From: Deltaproteobacteria bacterium
Lineage (GTDB): Bacteria; Desulfobacterota; Desulfarculia; JACQYL01
DNA: 64,000 bases
NCBI GenBank assembly: GCA_016208165.1
Contig: JACQYL010000066.1
Location: 1 to 64,000 of the forward strand
Reading direction: 5' to 3'
Shown: positions 1 to 8,905 of the stretch, in pieces
Position numbering within the stretch: the stretch's first letter is position 1
Layout of the letters: the number at the start of each line of letters is the position of its first letter
Notes under the pieces: model-generated
The model's database searches: none
Seen by the model: only the letters and a program-made list of their open reading frames with translations
What the model was told of the DNA's origin: nothing
Made by a program: the position numbers and the translations under genes

Positions 1-112
1 GGTTCCCGAATGGACTGGAGAAAAGCCCCCGATTTGGTATACAATATGCTCTCATGTGAGTTGTTCTCGAGATCCCGTTCTTTTGACATAACTTCAGTTG
101 GGGGAGACGGTC

Positions 113-1858
113 ATGAACCGGAAGCCATGGCAGGGGGCCAAATGGCCCGAGGGTGTTCCCTACGACGTCGAGGGATGGCGACAACCACTTTTCTCACTCC
201 TGGACAACTCCGCACGCGAGTTCCCTGACGCCGCCTTCACCATCTTTCAGGGCGCGATTCGTACTTTCCGCCAGGTCAAAGACACGGCAGACCGCCTCGC
301 TCATTTTCTGGTCGGCCGGGGAATCAAACGGGGAGATCGCGTAGCGATTTTCCTCCCCAACATCCCTCAATACGTTCCCATCTTCTTCGGCATCCTGAAA
401 TCCGGAGGCGTGTGCGTTACTTGCAATCCGCTCTACAAAGCTTCGGAATTGAAGTACCAGCTCGCGGATTGCGGCGCCAAAGCGGCGTTCGTCATGGATC
501 ATCCGGCTTTCTATCCCATGCTGTCGGAAGCGGCAAAAGGGACCGCCGTGGACACGATCGTGGTATGCAACATCAAATCCTACCTGCCCACCCTGAGAGG
601 ATTCCTGGGATCCATGCTCGGTAAGATTCCCAAGGCGGACCGGCACGAACCCGGGCATTTGATGTTCGACGACGTGGTGGCGTCCGCGGAGCCCCACCCT
701 CCCGACATATCCATTGATCCGACAAACGATCTGGCGCTTGTCCTTTACACGGGAGGGACGACAGGCGTGCCCAAAGGAGCCTGCCTGACCCATGCAAGCC
801 TGACGTACAACGTGATGAGTTCCCAAGAGTGGATCCGCCTTCCCCCGAGTCCCGGCGCGGCGCCTCGGAAAGCGGTCAAGGGCGGAGCCCATACCTATCT
901 CGGCGTACTCCCGTGGTATCACAGTTTCGGTTTGACCCTGTGCATGCTTATGGCCACGATCAATGCGTCCCGGCTGGTGTGCATACCGGATCCCCGAGCG
1001 GGAAAACCCCCTTTCACGGAGGTGATCAAGTCCATTCAGGATTACAAGATCACGATTGTCACCGCAGTTCCGACGATCTACTCGGCGTTTCTGAACCACC
1101 CCCTCGTCGACAAATTCGATCTTACCTCCATCGTGGGCTGCGGGTCGGGAGCCGCACCGCTCCCGGTCGAAACGCTCAAACAGTTCGAAGAGAAAACCGG
1201 GGCGATTATCTTCGAAGGATACGGACTCACGGAGACCGGGCCCGTGGTGACCATAAATCCCACGAACCTGGAACATCGAAAAATAGGCACCGTGGGAATG
1301 CCCATTCCGGGGTGCGAAATTCGAATCCTTGACCTCGAAGAGGGCATGAACGAGAAAGCCTTGGGAGAAGACGGCGAAATCGCGGTTTCAGGTCCGCAGG
1401 TCATGAAAGGCTATTGGAGCAAGCCGGAAGAGGATCGAAATGTGTTTCGCGAAATCGACGGCAGGCGCTTTTTCCTGACCGGAGACATCGGTCATCTGGA
1501 CGACGACGGTTTCCTCACTATCACCGACAGGAAAAAGGACCTGATCATTGTGGGAGGGTTCAACGCCTACCCGAGGGAGATCGAGGAAGTGCTGTACGAA
1601 CATCCGAAAGTCGCCCAGGCTGCCGTGGTGGGCGTACCCGACTCCCGTACCGGGGAATCGGTGAAAGCATTCATTCAATTGAAACCGGGTGCGCAAGCCA
1701 CGGAGGAGGAAATAATCGGTTTCTGCCGGGAGCGCATGGCCGGTTACAAGAGGCCGCGATCCATCGAGTTTCGAGACGCGTTGCCGATGTCAACCGTGGG
1801 AAAAGTGTTGAGAAGAGTGCTCAGGGACGAGGAACGAAAGAAGCATGGAGCCGCATGA
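113..1858 (+). CDS. Long-chain fatty-acid--CoA ligase (AMP-forming)
   Basis: A 581-residue acyl-adenylate-forming enzyme that activates a fatty or aromatic acid with ATP and joins it to CoA, likely cytosolic or membrane-associated. The P-loop-like signature LYTGGTTGVPKG lies near residue 212, YGLTETGP near 370 and the hinge/A8 region TGDIGHLDDDGFL followed by DRKKDLIIVGG near 465-485; the C-terminal TVGKVLRR supplies the usual catalytic lysine. The start is set at ATG 113 because GGGGAG sits 7 bases upstream; an in-frame TTG at 98 lacks a site. It stands alone, with no beta-oxidation genes in view, so the acid used cannot be told. Family is certain; chain-length preference is inference. Confidence 0.93.
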   Translation: MNRKPWQGAKWPEGVPYDVEGWRQPLFSLLDNSAREFPDAAFTIFQGAIRTFRQVKDTADRLAHFLVGRGIKRGDRVAIFLPNIPQYVPIFFGILKSGGVCVTCNPLYKASELKYQLADCGAKAAFVMDHPAFYPMLSEAAKGTAVDTIVVCNIKSYLPTLRGFLGSMLGKIPKADRHEPGHLMFDDVVASAEPHPPDISIDPTNDLALVLYTGGTTGVPKGACLTHASLTYNVMSSQEWIRLPPSPGAAPRKAVKGGAHTYLGVLPWYHSFGLTLCMLMATINASRLVCIPDPRAGKPPFTEVIKSIQDYKITIVTAVPTIYSAFLNHPLVDKFDLTSIVGCGSGAAPLPVETLKQFEEKTGAIIFEGYGLTETGPVVTINPTNLEHRKIGTVGMPIPGCEIRILDLEEGMNEKALGEDGEIAVSGPQVMKGYWSKPEEDRNVFREIDGRRFFLTGDIGHLDDDGFLTITDRKKDLIIVGGFNAYPREIEEVLYEHPKVAQAAVVGVPDSRTGESVKAFIQLKPGAQATEEEIIGFCRERMAGYKRPRSIEFRDALPMSTVGKVLRRVLRDEERKKHGAA

Positions 1859-2031
1859 TGGGTACTCCGGAACGGAGGGGATCGGATTTCCAATAGACGC
1901 AACGAGGCCGGCTCGTTCTCATCGCTTTCTGGCAAACGATCGCTCTTTCTGATATACAGAGCTGAGCCGAATGGCAGGCTTTTCGGCCGAAACCGCTCAG
2001 AGCGTCCCGCTTTTTTCCCCGGAGGTCGTCC

Positions 2032-2892
2032 GTGACATCATTTTCCGAAACCGCAGAAGATCGGATCCGATCCAGGATGCGTCGGCCTGATAGGAACATC
2101 CTCGACGCCATTCTTGCCTCTTCCTGGACTTCACATAACATTCCACTGACCGACACCCTGAGCACGTTGGGTGACAAGCGCCCGCTCATTACGGACGACG
2201 AACGGGTTCTGGCCATCCAGGGCAGCGTGCGCAAGCTCATTCACAGGGACCCCAAAGACATCCGCTGCCTGGATCTGGGATGCCTCGAAGGCGGCATATC
2301 CTTCGCCATGGCGCGTTTGGGCGTGCGTACGCTGGGAATGGAGGCCAGGCGGACCAACTTCGAAAAATGTTCCCTGATCGCCGATTACTTCGAACTACCG
2401 AACCTGTCGTTCATTCAGGAAGACGTCAAGCACATCTCCCGCCTCCGGCTCGAACCATTCGAGGTCATCCTCTGCTGCGGCATCCTGTACCATCTCGATA
2501 CGCCGTTCGACACCATCGAGGACCTGTCCGATCTTTGTACCGACACGGGACTTTTGTTTCTGGACACCCATTTTGCTCCCGGGCCCGGCGCCATGGATCA
2601 TTGCAGGTATAAGAACGATCTCGGGGAACTGACCTGCGTGGAATTCGATGCGGAGCCCTATTGGGGAAGATGGTACACGGAATGGGAAAACGAGCCCACG
2701 GACGAGCACCATCCATGGGCCGCCGTTTCGAACGCAAAGTCGTTCTGGCCCACGCACGAATCCCTTATCAAGGCCCTCTACTATTCAGGATTCAGACAGA
2801 TTTACGAACTTTACGGTGTATTCGAAATTGAAATGGAATATGCGGCCAAGGCTGAATTCTCCCGCGCCTATTTCATCGCCATGAAACAGTGA
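2032..2892 (+). CDS. Class I SAM-dependent methyltransferase
   Basis: A 286-residue protein with a Rossmann methyltransferase core. Motif I is LDLGCLEGGIS at residues 80-90, the acidic residue after strand 2 is in GMEARR near 102-107, and ILCCGILYHL near 148-157 fits motif IV/post-motif. The N-terminal 75 residues and the long C-terminal part (rich in W and H, residues 200-240) are outside the core and may set substrate. The GTG start at 2032 has GGAGG 6 bases upstream. Its neighbour on the right runs convergently with only 4 bases between the two genes. The methyl acceptor is not predictable; resemblance to methyltransferases of glycan or small-molecule pathways is a guess. Confidence 0.8.
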   Translation: MTSFSETAEDRIRSRMRRPDRNILDAILASSWTSHNIPLTDTLSTLGDKRPLITDDERVLAIQGSVRKLIHRDPKDIRCLDLGCLEGGISFAMARLGVRTLGMEARRTNFEKCSLIADYFELPNLSFIQEDVKHISRLRLEPFEVILCCGILYHLDTPFDTIEDLSDLCTDTGLLFLDTHFAPGPGAMDHCRYKNDLGELTCVEFDAEPYWGRWYTEWENEPTDEHHPWAAVSNAKSFWPTHESLIKALYYSGFRQIYELYGVFEIEMEYAAKAEFSRAYFIAMKQ

Positions 2893-2896
2893 GTGC

Positions 2897-4375
2897 TCAG
2901 TTGGAGTACATTCGGAGCAGGATGGCTGAAACGCAGGAATACGGCGTCCGGCAAGCGACCCGCCTGAACCGCCATTCGACTTCCACCAGCGGATAGCGGC
3001 TTCTCGGCAAGGGCAGCTCAACATCCACGGAGAGTGACTCTCCTCGGATGTCTTTTTCCACGCTGCGCTCTCTTCCTTCGAAATCCCGAACCGTAATCCA
3101 TATCGTGTTCGGCGCATTCAGCAGTCGTTCCGGAACGGCCAAGTCCAAGCTTACCTTTTCAGCCGCCTCGCCCGTCTTCAGGTATAGCACGCCGTGGTCG
3201 GAAAGCGCCCCGTCTTTGGAGATGCCGAAGCCGGGTAGATCCCCAGCTTCACCTCCCGCATGATACTCCTTTTGCGTGCCGGTGACACAATCGCGGATGT
3301 ATTCGTCCACTTCAGCATCCGTTATCATGTGACGGTTTTCCGCCTCGAAGTTTGCCAGAACCTCCTGATCGCTCTCTCCGTAAAGCGGGGTTGGGATCGC
3401 CTGCATTTTACCCATCTGATGCATTAAGCCCAGTGCAATGATTCCGTTGAACCAGGCGCTGGGATGCCCGTCACGAGGAGACTCGGAAACCAGGCGACGC
3501 TTGTCTTCCGCATAGGAGCCGAACGGCAGGAACAACACGGGGACGGTGGGGGGAGTCCGCTCCGAGACGAGAGCAAAAAGGGCGGGTCTGATGTCGATGA
3601 TCAGCAGGAGTACTCCGATTCCCTGTTTCTTTTCAAATTCCTCTATAACCTGCAAGTTATGCCGGTGACGTTCTAAAACAAAGGGCATGGGATAGCTCGC
3701 GTACTTTCCCATCAAGGTCAAGGGCGCGGACTCGGGGTTCTGCGGACTCAGATAATAGCCAAGAACACCCGGGGGCACGACTCCGCCAATATCTTCCGCA
3801 TCGTTGGTGCACATCGCCCATATAATGAAGTCCGGATCCAGAATGCTCCAGTGGCTCCCGAGAAAAGCGTCTTGACTGCGCACGTTCCATCCCGGCATCG
3901 CCACGGTAATCACTTCGTACTCTCGTCCCTTCACCCTGGCTGAAAGAAGCGTCCGCAGTTGGTGTTCCAGTTTGTCCTTCTCTTCCAACAGCCACCCAAA
4001 AAACCATGAATCCCCGACAAGCAGGATCCGCTGTACTCCGGCCTTCTTGGGTTTCACGGGAGCGCCGCGCAGTCCTAAGGAATTCACGGGATACGGACGG
4101 TCGAGAAGCCCCCAGAGCGTGGCTTGCTCCATATGGGGGTTTAACACAAAACCAATGTGTCCCTTCTGATGCGGGTATAATGCATGATCCGTCCGTTGCC
4201 CCTGGAAGAGCCTTTCCTGGACCGCTCGAGCTGAAAGCAACTCGGTTTCCAACGACTTTATGCGAGAGAAATTGAAATACAGGTACGAGCCGCATAAAAC
4301 GGCGAGCGTGAGGCTCACGGACGACAGAATCAACAGGAAGCCGATCAGTCGGTTCGATGGCGGCAACTGGTTCAC
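2897..4375 (-). CDS. Membrane-anchored SGNH/GDSL hydrolase-like protein
   Basis: A 492-residue protein with one N-terminal membrane segment (about residues 9-33) and the rest probably periplasmic. Residues 116-124 (RILLVGDSW) form SGNH block I with the nucleophile Ser123. CTNDAED near 189-195 resembles the Asn block, and DGHPSAWFN at 302-310 gives the Asp-x-His of block V, so a full Ser-Asp-His triad is present. About 170 residues after block V form a beta-rich C-terminal domain ending at the stop. Such proteins often handle O-acetyl groups of glycans; this is family inference and no polysaccharide genes adjoin. It is followed convergently by the methyltransferase gene. Confidence 0.7.
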   Translation of the reverse strand: MNQLPPSNRLIGFLLILSSVSLTLAVLCGSYLYFNFSRIKSLETELLSARAVQERLFQGQRTDHALYPHQKGHIGFVLNPHMEQATLWGLLDRPYPVNSLGLRGAPVKPKKAGVQRILLVGDSWFFGWLLEEKDKLEHQLRTLLSARVKGREYEVITVAMPGWNVRSQDAFLGSHWSILDPDFIIWAMCTNDAEDIGGVVPPGVLGYYLSPQNPESAPLTLMGKYASYPMPFVLERHRHNLQVIEEFEKKQGIGVLLLIIDIRPALFALVSERTPPTVPVLFLPFGSYAEDKRRLVSESPRDGHPSAWFNGIIALGLMHQMGKMQAIPTPLYGESDQEVLANFEAENRHMITDAEVDEYIRDCVTGTQKEYHAGGEAGDLPGFGISKDGALSDHGVLYLKTGEAAEKVSLDLAVPERLLNAPNTIWITVRDFEGRERSVEKDIRGESLSVDVELPLPRSRYPLVEVEWRFRRVACRTPYSCVSAILLRMYSN

Positions 4376-4460
4376 CTGGAATCGGTTCCCTCCTCGTAAG
4401 CTGCGTTGTCGATCGGCTCGAATGGATCGAGGAGTCTCTTTTCCAAACCAATAGAGGATT

Positions 4461-5024
4461 CTAGCTCCCCAGCATCCCTTTTTTCAAACTTGAATCCGCC
4501 GGTTTCTCACCGAGCCAGATCGAAAACACGGCCTTCTTGAAATCAAACCCTTCTATGTTCCCCAATAATTGCCCATTCCTCGTTACGGTGATTCCCTTGC
4601 CGGGGATGTAGATGATGTCGTACACATCGTTCGACTTGGCCTCTTCGGTGAAAAGACCATTGAACCGGTCCACCTGGTTCTTGATAGGAGCGAGGTCGCC
4701 ACCCGTAGCGTTGTTGAAGCCTTAATTCCAGGACTCGACCAGTTTCTCCGCGGATACGCCGTCGTAGATGAAGTGCATACGAATCGCCATCGGCTCGTCC
4801 GCGTCAATAATGGCTCGGGCGTCCGAGTTTGCCTGCTTCAAGTACAGGGCCCCGGAATAAACCTTTATAAACACTTTCTTACGTAACCCTGCTCCGTTTA
4901 ACGCCAATTGAGCATCCCCGGCCATCATCGAATCGGGCAGGTTCACCCCTCCGATTTCTTTGGCGGCAGAAACGGACGTCATCATGAATACGCTCAACAG
5001 CACCCAACACAGTCTTCTGTACAT
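4461..5024 (-). pseudogene. Chalcone-isomerase-like periplasmic protein, broken by one in-frame stop
   Basis: Two pieces lie in one frame. The first, from ATG 5024 (preceded by AAAGGAG), starts with a signal peptide and the family segment LALNGAGLRKKVFIKVY. It ends at a TAA (4722-4724) after SAEKLVESWN. Reading through gives GFNNATGGDLAPIKNQVDRF and then the family C-terminus ITVTRNGQLLGNIEGFDFKK. The stop sits where the pattern SWNxGFxxN suggests Glu, so GAA to TAA would explain it. Without the stop the product is 187 residues, the normal length. Members are secreted proteins of unknown role related in fold to chalcone isomerase. Whether this is a real mutation or a sequence error cannot be told. 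Confidence 0.75.
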
Positions 5025-5225
5025 GGTCGGCTCCTTTCTAGTGAGCTAAGAAACACACCGTGAACGCACGTGCATCCATTCCCTGATCGTGCATTGCGCA
5101 CGCCTGACATTCCATTGATACGGATTCGGCTTTTTCCCGAACGAAGTCACAGCCTTCGAAGGAGTCCGGTTCTCCGGGCACCGGGATCTTTTTCAGAAAT
5201 CGATGACCACGCGTTCTTCTCAGGG

Positions 5226-6725
5226 CTACCCGTTTTGCCGAATCCGTTGGATCAGTCCGGATATGGAAGCTACCGGCTCGAGGGGTATGGCCACCACCCG
5301 CCCTCCATGACGCTCCACCACTTCTCTGCCGCGTATCTGACTGTGCGAGTAATTCGCACCTTTGGTGAGCACGTCAGGTTTGAGCTGATCGAGGAGTTCT
5401 TTCAAGTCGGGAGATGAAAACAGACAGAGAAAATCAACCGAATCCAGCGCCGCCAGGATCCGCAGGCGTTCGTCCTGTTTCAATATGGGTCGACCGTCAC
5501 CCTTCAGTTTTTGGATGGACTCGTCGTCGTCCACTGCAACGATCAGTACATCGCCCAACCTCTTAGACGCTTCCAGAAGCCGGATATGCCCCGCATGAAG
5601 CAAGTCAAAACACCCGTTGGTAAATACCACGGTTTTTCCGCGTCTCTTGAGTTCTTGGACTTCCTGAATGAGGCCGCCGACTTCACGGATCTTCCGTGTC
5701 AGCGGGTCGCGGCTTCCCAAGAGCGCTTCCCTGAGTTCTTGCGGGGTGAGCGTTGCCGTCCCCACTTTACCCACAACGATTCCTGCGGCCGCGTTGGCCA
5801 GCGCAGCGGAACGCTCCAGACTGAATCCGGAACTTATCCCCAGCCCCAGAAACGAGATCACGGTGTCTCCCGCACCGGAAACGTCATACACTTCCCTGGC
5901 CGTAGCCGGAATATGAACCTGCTTCCCGTCTGAAGTGAAGAGGGCCATACCTTTGGCGCCAAGCGTCACCAATATATGGGTGCTATCCAACTCCCGTCGT
6001 AGCCGGTTCACTGCTTCCTTGAGGGAATCCTCGTCGTCATCAATATCGACGCCCGAGGCCAACGACGCCTCCTTTCGGTTCGGTGTGATAATGGTGGCCC
6101 CTGCGTACCGCTTATAATCGACGCCTTTGGGGTCCACAACGATAGGTTTGCGCTTGGATGCAGCTAACTGGATCAGCTCGCGAAGCACGTCCTTGGAAAA
6201 CATGCCTTTGCCGTAGTCGGACAGCAGGACGGCATCCATCGAGTCTATGATTCCCCGGGCGCGTTCGATCACATCCGATGCCAATCCGGGCGACAGAGGA
6301 AGCCGCAGCTCCCGGTCAACCCGCATCATCTGATGGTTGCCTGCGATAATTCGAGTTTTTTGGGTGGTAACCCTCGTTTCGTCTTCCACGAGATCTCGAG
6401 TATCCACACCCAGATCCTCGAAGCATTGTCGGATACGTGCGCCGGCCGCATCGGCTCCCAGGACTCCTATGACAAACACGGTTTGCGCGAACGACACAAG
6501 GTTCTTGGCGACATTCCCAGCCCCCCCCAAGGCGTCGGTCTCATGGGTCACTTCGAGAACTTGCACCGGAGCTTCCGGAGAAATTCGGTTCACCGCCCCC
6601 CAGATGTATCGATCCAGCATCAAGTCACCTATAACCAGGAGTCTGGAAAGGGAAAACCGGCTGAGCATATCTTCGACTTGAAGGCCGCTAAAATTCAATT
6701 CACAAGGATGATCCGTCATCAGCAT
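5226..6725 (-). CDS. hldE: Bifunctional D-glycero-beta-D-manno-heptose-7-phosphate kinase / 1-phosphate adenylyltransferase
   Basis: A 499-residue fusion that makes ADP-heptose for the LPS inner core. The N-terminal PfkB/ribokinase part has GALGGAGNVAKN-type sugar binding (here ALGGAGNVAKNL near residue 70) and the catalytic VSGAGDT near residue 280. The C-terminal nucleotidyltransferase has TNGCFDLLHAGH with HxGH at 377-380. The open frame runs upstream through the antisense of the next gene, so I set the start at ATG 6725 just before MTDHP; a second ATG lies at 6719. Length fits E. coli HldE (477). No gmhA or gmhB is in view. It is divergent from the response regulator gene. Confidence 0.93.
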   Translation of the reverse strand: MLMTDHPCELNFSGLQVEDMLSRFSLSRLLVIGDLMLDRYIWGAVNRISPEAPVQVLEVTHETDALGGAGNVAKNLVSFAQTVFVIGVLGADAAGARIRQCFEDLGVDTRDLVEDETRVTTQKTRIIAGNHQMMRVDRELRLPLSPGLASDVIERARGIIDSMDAVLLSDYGKGMFSKDVLRELIQLAASKRKPIVVDPKGVDYKRYAGATIITPNRKEASLASGVDIDDDEDSLKEAVNRLRRELDSTHILVTLGAKGMALFTSDGKQVHIPATAREVYDVSGAGDTVISFLGLGISSGFSLERSAALANAAAGIVVGKVGTATLTPQELREALLGSRDPLTRKIREVGGLIQEVQELKRRGKTVVFTNGCFDLLHAGHIRLLEASKRLGDVLIVAVDDDESIQKLKGDGRPILKQDERLRILAALDSVDFLCLFSSPDLKELLDQLKPDVLTKGANYSHSQIRGREVVERHGGRVVAIPLEPVASISGLIQRIRQNG

Positions 6726-6864
6726 GGGACCTCGGATGTTTTTCAAACTGACTATGCATACCCTGAAAAAAGCGGGTTTGTAAAGCGAGATTGAGTGGTT
6801 TGACCACGCGCTGACTCGCTTCAAACAGCCCATCCCAAGAGCGCGACGCGCGCATTGATTTTGC

Positions 6865-6893
6865 TTGACAGTGTCGCCTAAGTTTAGGATAGT
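6865..6893 (+). promoter_or_regulatory. Sigma-70-type promoter for the response regulator
   Basis: TTGACA at 6865-6870 and GATAGT at 6888-6893 with a 17-base spacer. Transcription would begin near 6900, downstream of the ATG at 6897, which favours the GTG at 6930 as the translation start of the regulator. Confidence 0.55.
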
Positions 6894-6929
6894 ACAATGG
6901 AAACGATCCAGGAATACGAGGGAGCCGCA

Positions 6930-7334
6930 GTGAAACGCAATGCGAAAATTCTGATCATAGACGACGATTCGGATTTTATCGAAAGCACCAAACTGATTCT
7001 CGAGTCGGGTGGGTATGAGGTAGTCGTCGCCAAGAACGGAACCGAAGGCCTCGAACTGGTTACGCTTGAGGACCCCGATTTGATTATCTTGGACATTATG
7101 ATGGATTCCATGTTCGAGGGCTTTAACGTCAGTGCGGCTCTGAAGATGACCACCGAATACATAGACTACCGGGACACTCCCGTTCTCATGGTCAGCTCGG
7201 TCAGAACCGAGTATGGTGACCGATTCGACGTTCCGGAAGGTGCGGAAGGCATTCAGGGCGATGCTTATATGGATAAGCCGGTGGAACCTAAAGCCTTTCT
7301 GGTCAAGGTCGCGGAACTGCTCAACGCTCACTGA
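6930..7334 (+). CDS. Single-domain response regulator (CheY-like receiver)
   Basis: A 134-residue receiver domain with no output domain. The acidic pocket is DDD at 11-13, the phosphorylated residue is probably Asp55 in LIILDIMMD, the switch Ser is in MVSS, and the lysine is in MDKPVEP near the C-terminus. An insertion-like stretch (TTEYIDYRDTP, RTEYGDRFDVPEGAEG) is longer than in CheY. GTG 6930 is preceded by GAGGGAG; an upstream ATG at 6897 is possible but lies at the predicted transcription start. No kinase gene adjoins, so its partner is elsewhere; the PAS kinase at 60.7-61.9 kb is too far away to assign. Confidence 0.85.
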   Translation: MKRNAKILIIDDDSDFIESTKLILESGGYEVVVAKNGTEGLELVTLEDPDLIILDIMMDSMFEGFNVSAALKMTTEYIDYRDTPVLMVSSVRTEYGDRFDVPEGAEGIQGDAYMDKPVEPKAFLVKVAELLNAH

Positions 7335-7441
7335 CCCTCATTTCGCGCCCGTCAATACTCGTGCCGAAGGTTCCGCTCTTTCTGAGCGAACAATATTGAC
7401 CTGGTCGCATGCATGGGATCTCACTCTTAAATGATCAGACC

Positions 7442-7666
7442 ATGTCCCGGGAAAAGGAACTTGACAAAGAAGGCTGGCGAAAGCAGTTCTTGACCAATGA
7501 GCCGCGTCTGAGCGAAGCTGTCGAAGAGTACAAGGCTCTGGGCTTCGAAGTCCGCCTCGAAGCGGTGGACCTGGACGACGACGATGGCACGTGTAAGGCT
7601 TGCCTCAAGTTCGCGCCCGATGAATTCAAGGTGATCTACACGCGCAAGACCCCTCCCGCCAACTGA
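7442..7666 (+). CDS. Small hypothetical protein with a CxxC motif
   Basis: A 74-residue soluble, charged protein starting MSREKELDKEGW. It has one CKAC-type motif (TCKACLKF) near residue 55 and a run of four aspartates just before it. I do not recognise the family. The chosen ATG follows a weak site; the frame stays open from an ATG at 7409. The high Glu/Lys/Asp content and third-position GC bias are those of a real gene, and it follows the receiver-domain gene by about 110 bases. A metal-binding or redox role for the two cysteines is only a guess. Confidence 0.55.
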   Translation: MSREKELDKEGWRKQFLTNEPRLSEAVEEYKALGFEVRLEAVDLDDDDGTCKACLKFAPDEFKVIYTRKTPPAN

Positions 7667-7990
7667 GACGAAGATCTTTTCTGACCCGCCGTCATCGGTA
7701 GTTCATGTCAGGGTAAGGCGCTTGGGCTCGTTGGACGTCGACGGGCATTCCGGATGTCGGTTGAGGGGGTCGGTTTCGCCGGAAAAACGGAGACTTCGAC
7801 AACGGACATGCGGATCTATCCCGCCTTGCCATGGATTGCGTGATCGCCCGTCCTGGACACGCTTTCAGGCTCTCCAAACTTCCGGAACCGATGTCGCCTT
7901 CTTATCGTCGGCATCGTCGTTAGAGGAGAGCGCCGCGAAATCGGTCGGGAGCTCATCCTGCATTCCCGATAAGCGTTCAAGGAGCGTCAA
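7667..7990. other. Intergenic stretch, no gene seen
   Basis: About 320 bases lie between two small genes. Open frames here have no coding-like composition. Only the AAGGAG site at 7978-7983 that serves the next gene stands out. Confidence 0.5.
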
Positions 7991-8242
7991 ATGCCCCATC
8001 CGAAGGAAAGTCACTGGGTTCGAGTGCATGTTGTGGAAAACCAATTCGAAGCGGACCAGCTCGCGCACGCCTTGAAAGAGGAAGGAATCTCGGTCTGGAT
8101 CAAAGAGTATAAAGATACTGCCTACGATGGGCTATATGTATCCACAAAAGGGTGGGGAGGGCTTTATGTGCCCGAGCCGGACCAGGTTCGAGCGGAAGCG
8201 ATTATTGAAGAAACGGGGAAGGCGTTCGACGAACCGAAGTAG
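7991..8242 (+). CDS. DUF2007-like small protein (putative signal-transducing protein)
   Basis: An 83-residue protein of ferredoxin-like alpha/beta type. The pattern of one beta strand, then NQFEADQLAHALKEEGISVWIKE, then a glycine-rich strand and VPEPDQVRAEAIIEE, matches the DUF2007 family, in which VxVxxxxEAxxxxxxLexxGI is typical. Its role is not known; the family was suggested to bind PII-like or signal partners from sequence alone. The ATG at 7991 has AAGGAG 7 bases upstream. A terminator-like hairpin follows the stop directly. Confidence 0.65.
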   Translation: MPHPKESHWVRVHVVENQFEADQLAHALKEEGISVWIKEYKDTAYDGLYVSTKGWGGLYVPEPDQVRAEAIIEETGKAFDEPK

Positions 8243-8277
8243 CGGGTTTTAGGCGCCCGGATACCCGCGTTCTTTTT
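8242..8277 (+). terminator. Rho-independent terminator after the DUF2007-like gene
   Basis: GCGGGT at 8242-8247 pairs with ACCCGC at 8263-8268 around a GC-rich loop, followed by GTTCTTTTT. The stem begins at the last base of the stop codon. Confidence 0.6.
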
Positions 8278-8416
8278 CCGGGAACCGTAAATCGCCCTAA
8301 GACGATTCGTCCTCCGTCCTGGGTTCCCCACCTTTCCTCAGGCGGAAAAGCGTCTCCCTCACGGAGGAGCGGAATGCGTTGTCCGGAGTCGAACCGTTTC
8401 CGTCTAATTCGGGACA

Positions 8417-8707
8417 TTACCACGAATGCGACATGGCCCCCGGCCGGCACGCGGAAACGCACGGCAAGGGAGGACGTTTTGCCGCAGGTTTACACGGACC
8501 GCACTCGTATTTGATCTTTTTCCGGCGAGCATCGGAAACAACGGCCACGGGCTCCTCACGGAAAGGGTCATTCGGATCTTCATTCAGAACTTCAATCACT
8601 CCGGCGGGACAGGCTTTGGCACAGTCGCCGCAGCCGTTGCACTCGTCCGTATCTATGGTTATGAAATAATCTCCGGACCCGTCCGTATACCCGTAATTCG
8701 CTAACAT
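8417..8707 (-). CDS. Ferredoxin-type 4Fe-4S protein
   Basis: A 96-residue low-potential electron carrier. The first cluster motif is CNGCGDCAKACP at residues 23-34, a standard 4Fe-4S set. The second half has CGPCKP near residue 70, then CVSACRPGAM at the C-terminus, where the spacing CxxCx10CxxxC is wider than in bacterial 2[4Fe-4S] ferredoxins because of the insert AAKRPPLP. It may hold a second cluster with an altered loop. AGGAAA stands before ATG 8707. No oxidoreductase partner adjoins. Family is sure; the second cluster is inference. Confidence 0.8.
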   Translation of the reverse strand: MLANYGYTDGSGDYFITIDTDECNGCGDCAKACPAGVIEVLNEDPNDPFREEPVAVVSDARRKKIKYECGPCKPAAKRPPLPCVSACRPGAMSHSW

Positions 8708-8905
8708 ATGTTTCCTATCAGGAATTTGTTGACCGGATCGACTGACGAGCAGTTCAGGTTTGGTCTACAGGGTGGTTCGGTCGGCAGGAGCCTCTATCCA
8801 GGTCCACCACATCCCGCCTCCCCGTTACAGGCGACGGTCCGAAGGCGGCCATTCCGCCACATCGAGCTGTAAATCATCACAGCATCGGATGCGTCACCAG
8901 CGAGT

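Noticed and set aside
194-1276. A 360-codon frame antisense to the acyl-CoA ligase gene
   Set aside because: Its composition is that of a shadow frame and the plus-strand gene is certain.
6726-7331. N-terminal extension of the hldE frame through the response regulator gene
   Set aside because: The extra 202 residues are antisense to a clear receiver domain; HldE homology starts near 6725.
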